Of a stretch of DNA of 64,000 nt, positions 7,502 through 17,948 are shown one piece after another. The notes under the pieces are model-generated. The model was given only the letters and a program-made list of their open reading frames with translations. It was not told where the DNA came from and ran no database searches. Each line of letters begins with the position of its first letter. Position 1 is the first letter of the stretch. Origin of the DNA: Leptothrix cholodnii SP-6 (GTDB lineage Bacteria > Pseudomonadota > Gammaproteobacteria > Burkholderiales > Burkholderiaceae_C); NCBI RefSeq assembly GCF_000019785.1, contig NC_010524.1:1922001-1986000 (forward strand), given 5' to 3'. A program made the position numbers and the translations under genes.

Positions 7502-8722
7502 TCAAGCGGTCGCGCCCGCCATTTGCGGCTGCAGCGACTGCGCGCAGGCAAAGGCGCTCGACCAGGCCCACTGGAAGTTGTAGCCGCCCAGCCAGCCGGT
7601 CACGTCGACCGCTTCGCCGATGAAATAGAGCCCCGGCACGTGGCGGCTGGCGAGGGTCTGCGAGCTCAGGTCGCGGGTGTCGACGCCGCCGGCCATCACC
7701 TCGGCCTTTTTCCAGCCCTCGTCGCCGTTGGGCGTGATGGGCCAGGCCTGCAGACGCTGTGCGAGCTGTTGCAGGTCGCGATCGCGGCAGTCGGGCATCG
7801 GGCGGTGGGCGTCGAGGCCTGATCCGGCCAGGAAGGCATCGGCCAGGCGGGTGGGCAGATGCTGCGCCAGTTCGTTGCCGAGCTGCCGTTTCGACGTCAG
7901 CTTGGCCGCCAGCAGGGCGCCACCCAGATCGCCGCCGTGGGTCAGGTCGATGCTCAGCGCCTGGCCGGGGCGCCAGTAGCTCGAGATCTGCAGCACCGCC
8001 GGGCCGCTCAGGCCGCGGTGCGTGAACAGCAGATCCTCCTGGAACACCGTGCGCTGCTTGCCGCTGCCGGTGCTGATCTGCACCGGCAAGGCCAGGCCGG
8101 CGAGCGCCGCGTAGGGCGCCCAGGTCTGCGCGTCGAAGGTCAGCGGCACCAGCGCCGGACGCGGGGCGACGATGCGGTGGCCGCTGCGCTCGGCCAGCCG
8201 CAGGCCCCAGTCGGTGGCGCCGATCTTGGGGATCGGCAGGCCGCCGGTGGCGATGACGAGCTGGTGCGTGCGCACCGGCCCGGCGTCGGTGTCGAGTTCA
8301 TGGCCGTCGGCAACATGGCGCACGGCCTGCACGCGGCACGGCTGGCGACGCACCACCGCGCCGGCTTCGCATTCGCGCAGCAGCATCGTGATGATGTCTT
8401 CGGCGCTGTGGTCGCAGAACAGCTGGCCGCGGTGCTTTTCGTGGAAGGCGATGCCGTGGCGGCGCACCAGCGCGATGAAGTCGGCGGCGCCGTAGCGCGC
8501 CAGCGCCGAGCGGCAGAAGTGCGGGTTGTCGGACAGGAAGTTGGCGGGCGCAGCCTCACGGTTGGTGAAGTTGCAGCGCCCGCCGCCGGAGATGCGGATC
8601 TTCTCGGCCAGCTTGGGGGCGTGGTCCAGCAGCAGCACGCGCAGGCCCCGCTGGCCGGCGACGCCCGCACAAAAAAGGCCGGCCGCACCTGCGCCGACCA
8701 CCACCACGTCGAAATGTTCCAT
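7502..8722 (-). CDS. BaiN/YhiN-like NAD(P)/FAD-dependent oxidoreductase
   Basis: A 406-residue flavoprotein of the HI0933/YhiN family. The Rossmann FAD-binding motif VVVVGAGAAGLFCAG is at the N-terminus, followed by the family signature ISGGGRCNFTN and, near the C-terminus, GLYFIGEAVDVTGWLGGYNF. Start: ATG at 8720-8722 (MEHFD). A TTG two codons upstream is also possible. No clear Shine-Dalgarno sequence precedes either, and the start codon lies inside a perfect 7-bp inverted repeat (8719-8739). Family members reduce unsaturated steroid or fatty-acid-like substrates in some gut bacteria, but for this clade no function is established. Confidence 0.88.
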   Translation of the reverse strand: MEHFDVVVVGAGAAGLFCAGVAGQRGLRVLLLDHAPKLAEKIRISGGGRCNFTNREAAPANFLSDNPHFCRSALARYGAADFIALVRRHGIAFHEKHRGQLFCDHSAEDIITMLLRECEAGAVVRRQPCRVQAVRHVADGHELDTDAGPVRTHQLVIATGGLPIPKIGATDWGLRLAERSGHRIVAPRPALVPLTFDAQTWAPYAALAGLALPVQISTGSGKQRTVFQEDLLFTHRGLSGPAVLQISSYWRPGQALSIDLTHGGDLGGALLAAKLTSKRQLGNELAQHLPTRLADAFLAGSGLDAHRPMPDCRDRDLQQLAQRLQAWPITPNGDEGWKKAEVMAGGVDTRDLSSQTLASRHVPGLYFIGEAVDVTGWLGGYNFQWAWSSAFACAQSLQPQMAGATA

Positions 8723-8739
8723 CGACAAATTATCGATGG
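8719..8739. repeat. Inverted repeat spanning the start codon of the flavoprotein gene
   Basis: CCATCGA at 8719-8725 and TCGATGG at 8733-8739 are perfect inverted copies with a 7-nt AT-rich spacer. On the mRNA this would fold as a hairpin whose 3' arm contains the AUG. It could limit translation or be a protein-binding site. Confidence 0.45.
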
Positions 8740-8779
8740 CCGCGCGGGCAGGCCGGGCCCGGCCCGGCCCGGGGCGCCG

Positions 8780-9634
8780 TCAGACGCTCTGCCAGTCGAG
8801 GTTGCCGGTGGCGAAGATGCGCTTGAGTTCGCCCTGGCTGGCCAGTTCGTTCAGGCCGCCTTGCAGGGCGCGGGCCAGGTCGAGCGAGCCGCGCTTGACC
8901 GCCATGCCGACCGCCCAGCCGTCGCGCGGGGCGCGGGGCACCGGCAGCGGCGTGATGGCGAAGCGGCTGTCACCCTTGAGCGTCGACAGCAGCTCCGAGC
9001 GCAGGCCGCAGGCGGCCGCCACTTCGCCGCGTTGCAGCATCCTTGCGGCCTCGATGCCGTTGGGGATCTTGGTGGTCAGCTGTTCGCGCAGGGCGCCGTT
9101 GTCGTGGCCGATCATCAGCCAGCCGGCCAGCGACAGCCCCGGCACCGCGATGCGGTGGCCGGTCAGACGCGCCAGACCGTCGAGCTCGGGCACCTTGCCC
9201 AGATCGCGGGCGATCATCACGGTCTCGCGCCAGTAGGGGCCGAAGATGTTGACCTGCGGGCTGCTGTCCATCAGCGGGCGGTCGACCGGCACGTGCAGCA
9301 GCACGTCGGCCGGGCCGTAGCCGAGGTAGTGGCCTTTCCAGACCATGTTGCGCAGGTCGTCGTGCATGTCCTCGTCGGCCGTGAACGGCAGCAGCGACAG
9401 CGCCACGCCGAGCTTGTCGGCCAGCGCCTGTGCCAGGTGCACCTCGATGCCCGCGCCCTTGTCGTGGAACGGCGGCAGCTCGTTGTACAGGCCGACCACC
9501 AGCCGACCGCGCGCGCGCACCTTGGCGAGGGCGCTCGGCTCGTCGCTGCCCTCCGACTGGGCGATGGCGCTGCCGCTCAGGCCGAGGCCGAGCGCGAGTG
9601 CTGCGCTGCGGTTGAGAAAATCACGTCTGTCCAT
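8780..9634 (-). CDS. Quinoprotein dehydrogenase-associated ABC-type substrate-binding protein
   Basis: A 284-residue periplasmic protein of the type II binding fold (SBP_bac_3), with a Tat-like or Sec leader (MDRRDFLNRSAALALGLGLS, containing RRDF) cleaved near AIAQ. The mature region begins LAKVRARGRLVVGLYNELPP, as in amino-acid receptors. The placement after a PedF-type cytochrome, and the sequence type, fit the subgroup found with PQQ methanol/ethanol dehydrogenases (MxaJ/XoxJ-like). In those systems it is thought to help the dehydrogenase in the periplasm rather than act in uptake; no permease or ATPase is adjacent here. It is separated from the cytochrome gene by 67 bases and probably shares its sigma-54 promoter. 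Confidence 0.8.
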   Translation of the reverse strand: MDRRDFLNRSAALALGLGLSGSAIAQSEGSDEPSALAKVRARGRLVVGLYNELPPFHDKGAGIEVHLAQALADKLGVALSLLPFTADEDMHDDLRNMVWKGHYLGYGPADVLLHVPVDRPLMDSSPQVNIFGPYWRETVMIARDLGKVPELDGLARLTGHRIAVPGLSLAGWLMIGHDNGALREQLTTKIPNGIEAARMLQRGEVAAACGLRSELLSTLKGDSRFAITPLPVPRAPRDGWAVGMAVKRGSLDLARALQGGLNELASQGELKRIFATGNLDWQSV

Positions 9635-9701
9635 GCTTGTCCCCGATAGGCAGCCGCCTGCGACGGGCGGCCGGGTTGATTGGACGGTCTGCGCCGCCCG
9701 A

Positions 9702-10181
9702 TCAATTTACAGCGGTTTTTTCGCGCCGGGTCTCGAGGTAGGCCTTGATCGACCAGACCGCCTCCTGGCTCAGGATGCCTTCGAACGGGGGCATGTAGAC
9801 CGCGCCGTTGCGGGTCTTGCCGCGCCGCACGCTGGTGGCGTAGTAGTCGTCGATCTCCTTCACGCAGGCGGCCTTCTTGGCGGCGATCTTCACGTTGGAG
9901 CAGTCGTTGTCGAGCTTGCGCAGATCCGGCGCGATGCCGCCCGAGATCGCTTCCAGGCCGTGGCAGCGGGCGCAGTTCTGGTTGTAGGCCGAGCTGCCGA
10001 TCTTGATCGCGTCCTCGTGGGCGCGGTAGGGGTTCTCGGGCCGCCAGTCGGCGCCCAGTTGCGGCAGGCTGCTGGTGTCCACCGACTGAGGGGTCACGTC
10101 ACCGTGTGCCGACGCCAGGGTGCCGACGGCTGCGCAGGCCATCGCCAAGATGGCGGCCCTGAAAATGTCTCCTCGTGCCAT
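9702..10181 (-). CDS. pedF: Cytochrome c-550, PedF type
   Basis: A 159-residue periplasmic mono-haem c-type cytochrome. After a signal peptide (about 1-25, AILAMACAAVGTLASAHG) it has the haem motif CARCH at QNCARCHGLEAISGGIAPDL and a distal Met in GAVYMPPFEG. Two further Cys pairs flank an insert between them (DNDCSNVKIAAKKAACV), a trait of the PedF group. It should accept electrons from a PQQ alcohol dehydrogenase and pass them to the oxidase chain. The ATG at 10179-10181 is preferred because GGAGA lies eight bases upstream; a TTG five codons earlier overlaps that ribosome site. A near-perfect sigma-54 promoter lies 55 bases upstream. Confidence 0.87.
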   Translation of the reverse strand: MARGDIFRAAILAMACAAVGTLASAHGDVTPQSVDTSSLPQLGADWRPENPYRAHEDAIKIGSSAYNQNCARCHGLEAISGGIAPDLRKLDNDCSNVKIAAKKAACVKEIDDYYATSVRRGKTRNGAVYMPPFEGILSQEAVWSIKAYLETRREKTAVN

Positions 10182-10235
10182 GTCTCGTGTCTCCAAAGGT
10201 CAGTGAAAGGAAGCGGATCGTCTGCAGCACTCAAC

Positions 10236-10251
10236 TGCAATCGCTGTGCCA
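10236..10251 (-). promoter_or_regulatory. Sigma-54 (-24/-12) promoter for the cytochrome c-550 gene
   Basis: The minus strand reads TGGCACAGCGATTGCA: a complete TGGCAC -24 element and TTGCA -12 element with the required 10 bases between the invariant GG and GC. It points at the cytochrome gene, whose start is about 55 bases downstream. A sigma-54 activator gene is divergent and adjacent, with a palindrome in between. Confidence 0.85.
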
Positions 10252-10323
10252 AGCCTGATGGCCGGCTTGCGGGGTGCGTGCTTGCGGGTCAATCCGGGTG
10301 GCGTGCTGCGCTTTGGCGCGGCG

Positions 10324-10389
10324 CGGATGTGTCACAGGTTCGCGGTACGTGCTGTATCGGCCCAGGTGTTCCAATTGGTGACACATCCG
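10324..10389. promoter_or_regulatory. Candidate upstream activator site: 12-bp inverted repeat
   Basis: CGGATGTGTCAC at 10324-10335 and its exact reverse complement GTGACACATCCG at 10378-10389 are separated by 42 bases. Their centre is about 115 bases upstream of the sigma-54 promoter, the normal enhancer distance. Each half contains GTGTCAC/GTGACAC, which also occurs upstream of two other sigma-54 promoters in this window. It lies between the cytochrome gene and the AcoR-like activator gene and could serve both directions. Confidence 0.7.
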
Positions 10390-10490
10390 GGCACGCCCCG
10401 GGTGGCGCAGTGCATCCGACCGCGCGATGCTCGCGTCCTCAATCGATCGTCGGCGTCCGTTCGCCGACATCCGACTTCCAGGAGACCTCG

Positions 10491-12752
<2,262 letters not shown>

Positions 12753-13924
12753 TCGGGCGTCGTCGCATCGAAGCCGCTGTCCTCGGCCTGACGCCAGGCG
12801 CGCTGCCAGTTCAGGGCATGGCGGGGGCTGGCGGTGACGGCCGCGTCGATGCCGGCCAGGTCGGCGGGCGGATCGGTTTCAGGCCGGCCCTCGGCCTGTG
12901 CCTGTGCCACCGCGGCGGCCAGGGCGGCCCAGTAATCCCGGTGCCGGCTTGCCAGGTCTGCGTCGGCGACCGGCCCCTGTTCGGGCAGCCAGCGCAGCGT
13001 CCGGTCGGGTGGTGGGCTCAGGGCGGCTTGCAGCGCGATCAGGGCCTCGGTGGCGGCGTGCATGTCGGCGATGCGGCTGTCGCGCAGATCGGGTGCGCCG
13101 TCGTTCCACAGCACGCCGTGGGCGGTCAGGACGCCGCTGGCCGGGTGCCACCAGACGGTCACCGGCGTGTCGCTGCCGCGCGCCAGGCGCCACCACCGGA
13201 ACGGCCCGAGCCGACCCTGATCGCCGTGCAGCAGCGCGTCGGGCAGGCGGATGGCGGGCTCGCCGAGGTCGGCGGCATGGCGGCCGAGCCGCAGACGCAG
13301 CCGCTCGACGCAGTGTTCGCAGCGCTGCGCCATCGCGGTGGCCACGTCGGCATGGGCCCAGCTGCGCGCGCCCGGCATGCCGGCCTGGCCCAGCACCAGC
13401 TCGGGCCGCGGCCAGGGCGAGATCACGTCGGTGGCGGCGCGGCCGAGCCGGCAGATCAGTTGCCGCTGCAGCGCGCGGCCCTGGGCGGCGCTCGGCCCCG
13501 ATCCGACCAGCCAGAGCCGATCGCCATCGGCCACCACCAGCAGGTTCGAGATCTGGCCGCGGTTGGCCTCGTCGCTGTCACCGGCCGCACCCGCCAGCCA
13601 CCAGACGTCGGGGCCGAGGGCTTGCAGCGCCGGCACCACGGGCCCGGCGCCGGCGCTGGCCGTGCCGCAGTGGGCGGACGTCGGGGTGTCGACGGCGGGT
13701 GTGCCGGTGGCGCATGCCGTCAGCACGGCCGCCGCGGCAAGCAGCGAGCCGATGCGGCCCGGCCAGGGGCGCGGATGTGGCGGGCCGACCGCGGTGCGGG
13801 CGGGTGTCGGAGGGGCGGATCTGGACGTCAATCGGGTGGCCTCGGGCGGCAAGGGTCGCAGCATATTCGCTGCGATCGCCGGTCGGGCAAACCCGCACAG
13901 GACAGGCTGCTCCAGCTTGGCACA

Positions 13925-13931
13925 GTGTCAC
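13925..13931 (+). promoter_or_regulatory. Candidate activator half-site (GTGTCAC)
   Basis: GTGTCAC lies 109 bases upstream of the sigma-54 promoter at 14040. It matches the core of the 12-bp palindrome at 10324-10389. No clean inverted partner is visible nearby, so on its own this is weak; its value lies in recurring at three sigma-54 promoters. Confidence 0.4.
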
Positions 13932-14039
13932 CGCCGGCCGTCGGCGCGCGGGTCCGGCTGTTCGCGTTTTCCAGGGTTTCCGCACCGACGAGAGCGGTCA
14001 ATTTGTCGGCTGGCGCCACGCCGGGCGGGCTACCGGCGG

Positions 14040-14055
14040 CGGCATGCCTCTTGCA
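14040..14055 (+). promoter_or_regulatory. Sigma-54 promoter for the PqqB-like/ABC operon
   Basis: CGGCATGCCTCTTGCA carries GGCA-G in the -24 region and a perfect TTGCA -12 box with the correct 10-base spacing between GG and GC; two positions differ from the full consensus. The first gene starts 85 bases downstream. The putative leader also contains CCCGTG/CACGGG (14056-14061, 14078-14083), a possible stem. Confidence 0.7.
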
Positions 14056-14139
14056 CCCGTGTCGAACAATGTGTGCCCACGGGGTACAGCCTGGAGAAAA
14101 CGTCATGCGGGGGAAGATCGAACACGATGGAGCACGGAC

Positions 14140-14982
14140 ATGAAGGTGGTCGTGCTCAAGGGCGGTGACGAGGCCGTGCCACTGGCCCAGTGCGTGCAGT
14201 CGGGGCCGTCGCCGAGCCGCGCCGCCGGTGCGGCCGCCTTGTCGGGCGACGGGCGGCACTGGGCCCTGCTCAACGTGTCGCCGGCGGTGGCCGAGCAGCT
14301 GGCTACCGATGCTCGCCTGCTGCGCCACCACGGCCTGCCCGATGCCGCGGTGCGCACCGTCGTGCTGACCGATGCGCAGATGGACCACGTCACCGGCCTG
14401 CTGAGCCTGCGCGACGGCCCGCCGATCCACCTGTACGCCACGCCGGCGGTGTTCGAGGAACTCACCACCTCGGTGCCGGTGCTGCCGATGCTGCAGCACT
14501 ACTGCGGCGTGCACTGGCACGTGATCCCGGTGGCGGGCGAGTGCCGCACGGCGGTGTTCCACGTCGAGGGCCAGCCGTCGCTGGAGTTCACCGCGGTCGC
14601 CACCGACGGCCCGTCGCCGCGCCACAGCATGCATTCGGCCGGCCCGGTGGTGGGCGAGACCATCGCGCTGGCGGTGCTCGATCTGGCCACCGGCCAGCGC
14701 TTCTTCTGCGCCAGCAGCCTGGCGAGCGCCGGCGCGATGGCGGTCGAGTGGATGCGCGAGGCCGATTGCGTGATGGTCGGCGACGAGCCCGACAGCACCC
14801 TGAGCCGCTACTCGCCCGATGCGGCCAACGACGCCTGGGCGCTGCTCGACGGCGTGCGGGCGCGCCGCAAGCTGCTGCTGGCCCACCCCGACGGCGCCGG
14901 CCCGCAGCGCCAGCCCGCGCCCAGCGTGATGGCGCGCTGGGGCCTCGAGCTGGCGTCCGACCGGATGGAGATCGAGCTGTGA
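14140..14982 (+). CDS. PqqB-like metallo-hydrolase-fold protein
   Basis: A 280-residue relative of PqqB, the oxidoreductase/hydrolase-fold protein of PQQ biosynthesis. Matching segments include WALLNVSPAVAEQL, VVLTDAQMDHVTGLLSLRDG, PIHLYATPAVFEELTTSVPV and MLQHYCGVHWHVIPV. The genuine PqqB N-terminal motif (GSAAGGGxPQWNC) is missing: after MKVVVLKGG the chain passes directly to the next conserved part, and the C-terminal active-site region is also divergent. It may be a paralogue with an accessory role rather than the biosynthetic enzyme. No pqqA, C, D or E is adjacent. GGAG eight bases before the ATG. It is the first gene of the long array that continues with the PQQ-associated ABC transporter. 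Confidence 0.75.
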   Translation: MKVVVLKGGDEAVPLAQCVQSGPSPSRAAGAAALSGDGRHWALLNVSPAVAEQLATDARLLRHHGLPDAAVRTVVLTDAQMDHVTGLLSLRDGPPIHLYATPAVFEELTTSVPVLPMLQHYCGVHWHVIPVAGECRTAVFHVEGQPSLEFTAVATDGPSPRHSMHSAGPVVGETIALAVLDLATGQRFFCASSLASAGAMAVEWMREADCVMVGDEPDSTLSRYSPDAANDAWALLDGVRARRKLLLAHPDGAGPQRQPAPSVMARWGLELASDRMEIEL

Positions 14983-15698
14983 CGGCGCTGCACATCGCCT
15001 CGCTCACCAAGCGCTACGGCGAGCGGGCTGCGCTGTCGCAGCTCGGCCTCGACATCGGCGCCGGCCAGCTGGTGGCGCTGCTCGGGCCCAACGGCGCGGG
15101 CAAGTCGACGCTGTTCCAGGTGCTGACCGGCCTGTTCGTGGCCGACGAGGGCGAGGTCGAGGTGGCCGGCCACTCGCTGCGCCACTCGGCGGTGGCGGCG
15201 CTGCGCCACATCGGCGTGGTGTTCCAGCAGATGTCGCTCGACCTCGACCTGAGCGTCGAGCGCAACCTGCGCTTTCATGCCGACCTGCACGGCCTGCCGC
15301 GCGCGCTGGCGCGCGAACGCATCGTCAGCGGCTGTGCGGCGCTGGGCATCGTGGCCGATCTGGCGCGGCCGGTGCGCGAGCTGTCGGGTGGCAACCGCCG
15401 CAAGGTCGAGCTGGTGCGCGCGCTGCTGCACCGGCCGAAGGTGGTGCTGATGGACGAGCCCACCGTCGGCCTCGATCCCAAGTCGCGCCGCGACCTGCTG
15501 GCCGCCATCCGCGCCGACGTGGCCGAGCGTGGCAGCAGCGTGCTGTGGGCCACCCACCTGGTCGAAGAGGCCGAAGCCGCCGACCGCGTGGTGGTGCTGC
15601 ACAAGGGCCGGCTGCTCGCCGACGGCACGCCGGCGGCGGTCACCGCGCAGCTGGGCGGCACGAATCTGGAAGATGCCTTCATCCGCGCCACCGCCTGA
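14979..15698 (+). CDS. ABC transporter ATP-binding protein, PQQ-dependent alcohol dehydrogenase system
   Basis: A 239-residue ABC ATPase. Walker A GPNGAGKST, Q-loop VVFQQ, signature LSGGNRRKVELV (GG-x-R variant), Walker B VVLMDEPTVGLDP and switch His in WATHLVEEAE are all visible. The start is GTG at 14979-14981, overlapping the previous stop by four bases (GTGA), so translation is coupled. It belongs to the DrrA/NodI-like export ATPases of the subset linked to PQQ alcohol dehydrogenases. Its permease is the gene at 17945. Confidence 0.9.
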   Translation: MTALHIASLTKRYGERAALSQLGLDIGAGQLVALLGPNGAGKSTLFQVLTGLFVADEGEVEVAGHSLRHSAVAALRHIGVVFQQMSLDLDLSVERNLRFHADLHGLPRALARERIVSGCAALGIVADLARPVRELSGGNRRKVELVRALLHRPKVVLMDEPTVGLDPKSRRDLLAAIRADVAERGSSVLWATHLVEEAEAADRVVVLHKGRLLADGTPAAVTAQLGGTNLEDAFIRATA

Positions 15699-15717
15699 AG
15701 GCGGGGCACTTCACGAA

Positions 15718-15736
15718 CGGATCGCCGGACGATCCG
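15718..15736. repeat. Intercistronic inverted repeat
   Basis: CGGATCG and CGATCCG (15718-15724, 15730-15736) form a perfect 7-bp stem with a 5-nt loop in the 58-bp gap after the ATPase gene. It is followed by an A-rich stretch and the AAGGAG ribosome site of the next gene, so it is more likely an mRNA stability or processing element than a terminator. Confidence 0.45.
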
Positions 15737-15756
15737 CATAAAAAAGGAGCGAGACG

Positions 15757-16773
15757 ATGACGCAACAACCGAAGCAGACCGGTCGTGCCCCGGCCCTGCG
15801 GCCCGCACGCCGGGCTGTCGCCTGCCTGCTGGCCGCGCTGGGCGCCGCCGCGCCGACGCTGGCGCAGGCCCAGGTCGCCTTCATCTCCAGCGAGAAGGAC
15901 AACGCGCTGACGGTGCTCGACCTCAAGACCCAGGCCGTGATCGGCACGGTCGCCACCTGCAAGCGCCCGCGCCACATGCAGCTCACGCCCGACGGCAAGC
16001 AGCTGATGGTGGCCTGCGGTGACTCGGCCCAGGCCGACGTGATCGACGTGGCCACCCGCAAGTCGGTCGGCAAGGTGGGCCTGGGCGAAGACCCCGAGAT
16101 CTTCGACCTGTCGCCCGACGGCAAGACCCTCTACGTCAGCAACGAGGAAGACGGCGAACTCGGCGTGGTCGACCTCGCCAGCGGCAAGCGCAGCAAGAGC
16201 ATCGAGGTCGGCAAGGAGCCCGAGGGTGTCAAGGTCAGCCCCGACGGCAAGACCGTCTACGTGACCTCCGAGGTGGCCAGCCTGGTGCACGTGATCGACG
16301 TGGCCAGCGGCAAGGTCACCAAGAACATCAAGGCCGGCAAGCGCCCGCGGCGTTTTGCCATGACACCCGACGGCTCGCAGCTGTGGGTCACCAACGAGCT
16401 GGCCGCCAGCGTGACGGTGATCAGCACCCGCGATCACACGGTGCTCGACACCATCAAGTTCGAGGTCAAGGGTGCGCGCGCCACCGACATCACGCCGGTG
16501 GGCATCACGATCAGTGCCGACGGCCAGCGCGCCTACGTCGGCCTGGGCAAGGCCAACCATGTCGCGTTCGTCGACGTCGCCACGCGCAAGACCACCGACC
16601 TGGTGCTGGTCGGCAAACGCGCCTGGGGCGTGGGGCTGAACAAGGCGCAGGACCGGCTCTATGTCGTCAACGGTCTGTCCGACGACCTGACCATCGTCGA
16701 CACCGGCAGCGCCAAGGCGATCAAGAGCGTGGCCGTGGGCCGCGTGCCGCACAGCGTGGTGGTGGTCGAGTGA
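15757..16773 (+). CDS. YVTN-type beta-propeller protein associated with PQQ-dependent catabolism
   Basis: A 338-residue periplasmic seven-bladed propeller. A signal peptide ends near APTLAQAQ. Blades repeat at roughly 42-residue intervals with the YVTN-like signature (LSPDGKTLYVSNEED, VSPDGKTVYVTSEVA, MTPDGSQLWVTNELA, ISADGQRAYVGLGKA). This family co-occurs with PQQ alcohol dehydrogenases and their ABC transporter. What it binds is not known. Ribosome site AAGGAG lies ten bases before the ATG; the stop overlaps the next start by one base (TGATG). Confidence 0.9.
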   Translation: MTQQPKQTGRAPALRPARRAVACLLAALGAAAPTLAQAQVAFISSEKDNALTVLDLKTQAVIGTVATCKRPRHMQLTPDGKQLMVACGDSAQADVIDVATRKSVGKVGLGEDPEIFDLSPDGKTLYVSNEEDGELGVVDLASGKRSKSIEVGKEPEGVKVSPDGKTVYVTSEVASLVHVIDVASGKVTKNIKAGKRPRRFAMTPDGSQLWVTNELAASVTVISTRDHTVLDTIKFEVKGARATDITPVGITISADGQRAYVGLGKANHVAFVDVATRKTTDLVLVGKRAWGVGLNKAQDRLYVVNGLSDDLTIVDTGSAKAIKSVAVGRVPHSVVVVE

Positions 16774-17948
16774 TGCGCGGCGCCGCCATCCATGACGTGG
16801 GCCGCCGTGTCGCGCAGGCCGCGCTGCTCGCGCTGATCGCCCCCGCCGTGCAGGCCGCCGCCTTCAAGGCGGTGCTGCTGGTGCCCGACGACGACCCGCG
16901 CCTGGACCGCAACCGCCTGGAGCGCGCCTACCTCGGCCACACCGGCGGGCAGGCGCTCGACGCGGTGCAGTCGGCGCTCAAGGAGTCGCGGCTCGAACTC
17001 GAGGCTGCCGGCGCCAGCCTGACGCTCGACACCGTGGCCGTGGCCACGCCCGAGGCCGCGCGGGCGGCAGCGGCGCAGGCCGAAAAAACCGGCGCCGCCT
17101 TCGTGCTGACCGACCTCGGCCCGGCCGCCACGCTGGCCGCCGCCGACGCGGTCAAGCTGCCGGTGCTCAACCTGAGCGACAGTTCTGACGCGCTGCGCCA
17201 GAACGACTGCCGGCCGCGCCTCTACCACCTGATCCCCAGCGAGCGCATGCGCGCCGACGCGCTGGCGCAGTCGCTGATGGCGCGCAAGTGGACGCAGGTG
17301 CTGCTGCTGACCGGCCCGAGCCCGGCCGACGCCCAGCGCAGCGCCACCGCGCAGGCGGCGATCAAGCGTTACGGCCTCAAGCTCGCCGGCAGCAAGCCCT
17401 TCAAGCTGTCGGGCGACCCGCGCGAGCGCGATCTGGCCAACCCGCTGCTGCTCACGCAAGGCAGCTACGACGTCGTGTGGGTGGTCGACAGCGACGGCGA
17501 ACTGGCGCGCACGCTGCCCTACCGCACCGTGCTGCCGCGCCCGGTGGTCGGCGACGCCGGTCTGGTGGCGCTGGCCTGGCATCCGCAGTACGAGCGTTAC
17601 GGCGCGCCGCAGGTCTCGCGTCGCTTCGCCCGTGAAGCGAAACGGCCGATGGGCGGCCACGAATGGGCCGCCTGGATGGGCGGCAAGGCCATCGCCGCGG
17701 CGGTGATCGAGGCGCCCAAGGGCCCGCTGGCCGCCGTGCACAAGGCGTTCGCCGCGATCGAGGTCGACGGCTCCAAGGGCGTGCCGATGAGCTTCCGCCC
17801 GTGGGACGGCCAGCTGCGCCAGCCGCTGCTGCTGACCGACGGCCAGGGTGTCATCGGTACCGCGCCGGCCGACGGCGTGCTGCACCCGAAGAACACGCTC
17901 GACACGCTGGGTGTGGACGCGCCTGAAAAGCTCTGCAAAGCCAGATGA
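16773..17948 (+). CDS. ABC transporter substrate-binding protein, PQQ-dependent alcohol dehydrogenase system
   Basis: A 391-residue secreted protein with a signal peptide ending around PAVQAAAF. The mature chain starts with FKAVLLVPDDDPRLDRNRLE, characteristic of the PQQ_ABC_bind family (a periplasmic-binding-protein fold related to LivK). It lies between the propeller and permease genes, overlapping both neighbours by one and four bases, so the three are made together. The substrate is not known; the transporter type (NodJ/DrrB permease) suggests export or periplasmic remodelling rather than import. Confidence 0.88.
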   Translation: MRGAAIHDVGRRVAQAALLALIAPAVQAAAFKAVLLVPDDDPRLDRNRLERAYLGHTGGQALDAVQSALKESRLELEAAGASLTLDTVAVATPEAARAAAAQAEKTGAAFVLTDLGPAATLAAADAVKLPVLNLSDSSDALRQNDCRPRLYHLIPSERMRADALAQSLMARKWTQVLLLTGPSPADAQRSATAQAAIKRYGLKLAGSKPFKLSGDPRERDLANPLLLTQGSYDVVWVVDSDGELARTLPYRTVLPRPVVGDAGLVALAWHPQYERYGAPQVSRRFAREAKRPMGGHEWAAWMGGKAIAAAVIEAPKGPLAAVHKAFAAIEVDGSKGVPMSFRPWDGQLRQPLLLTDGQGVIGTAPADGVLHPKNTLDTLGVDAPEKLCKAR

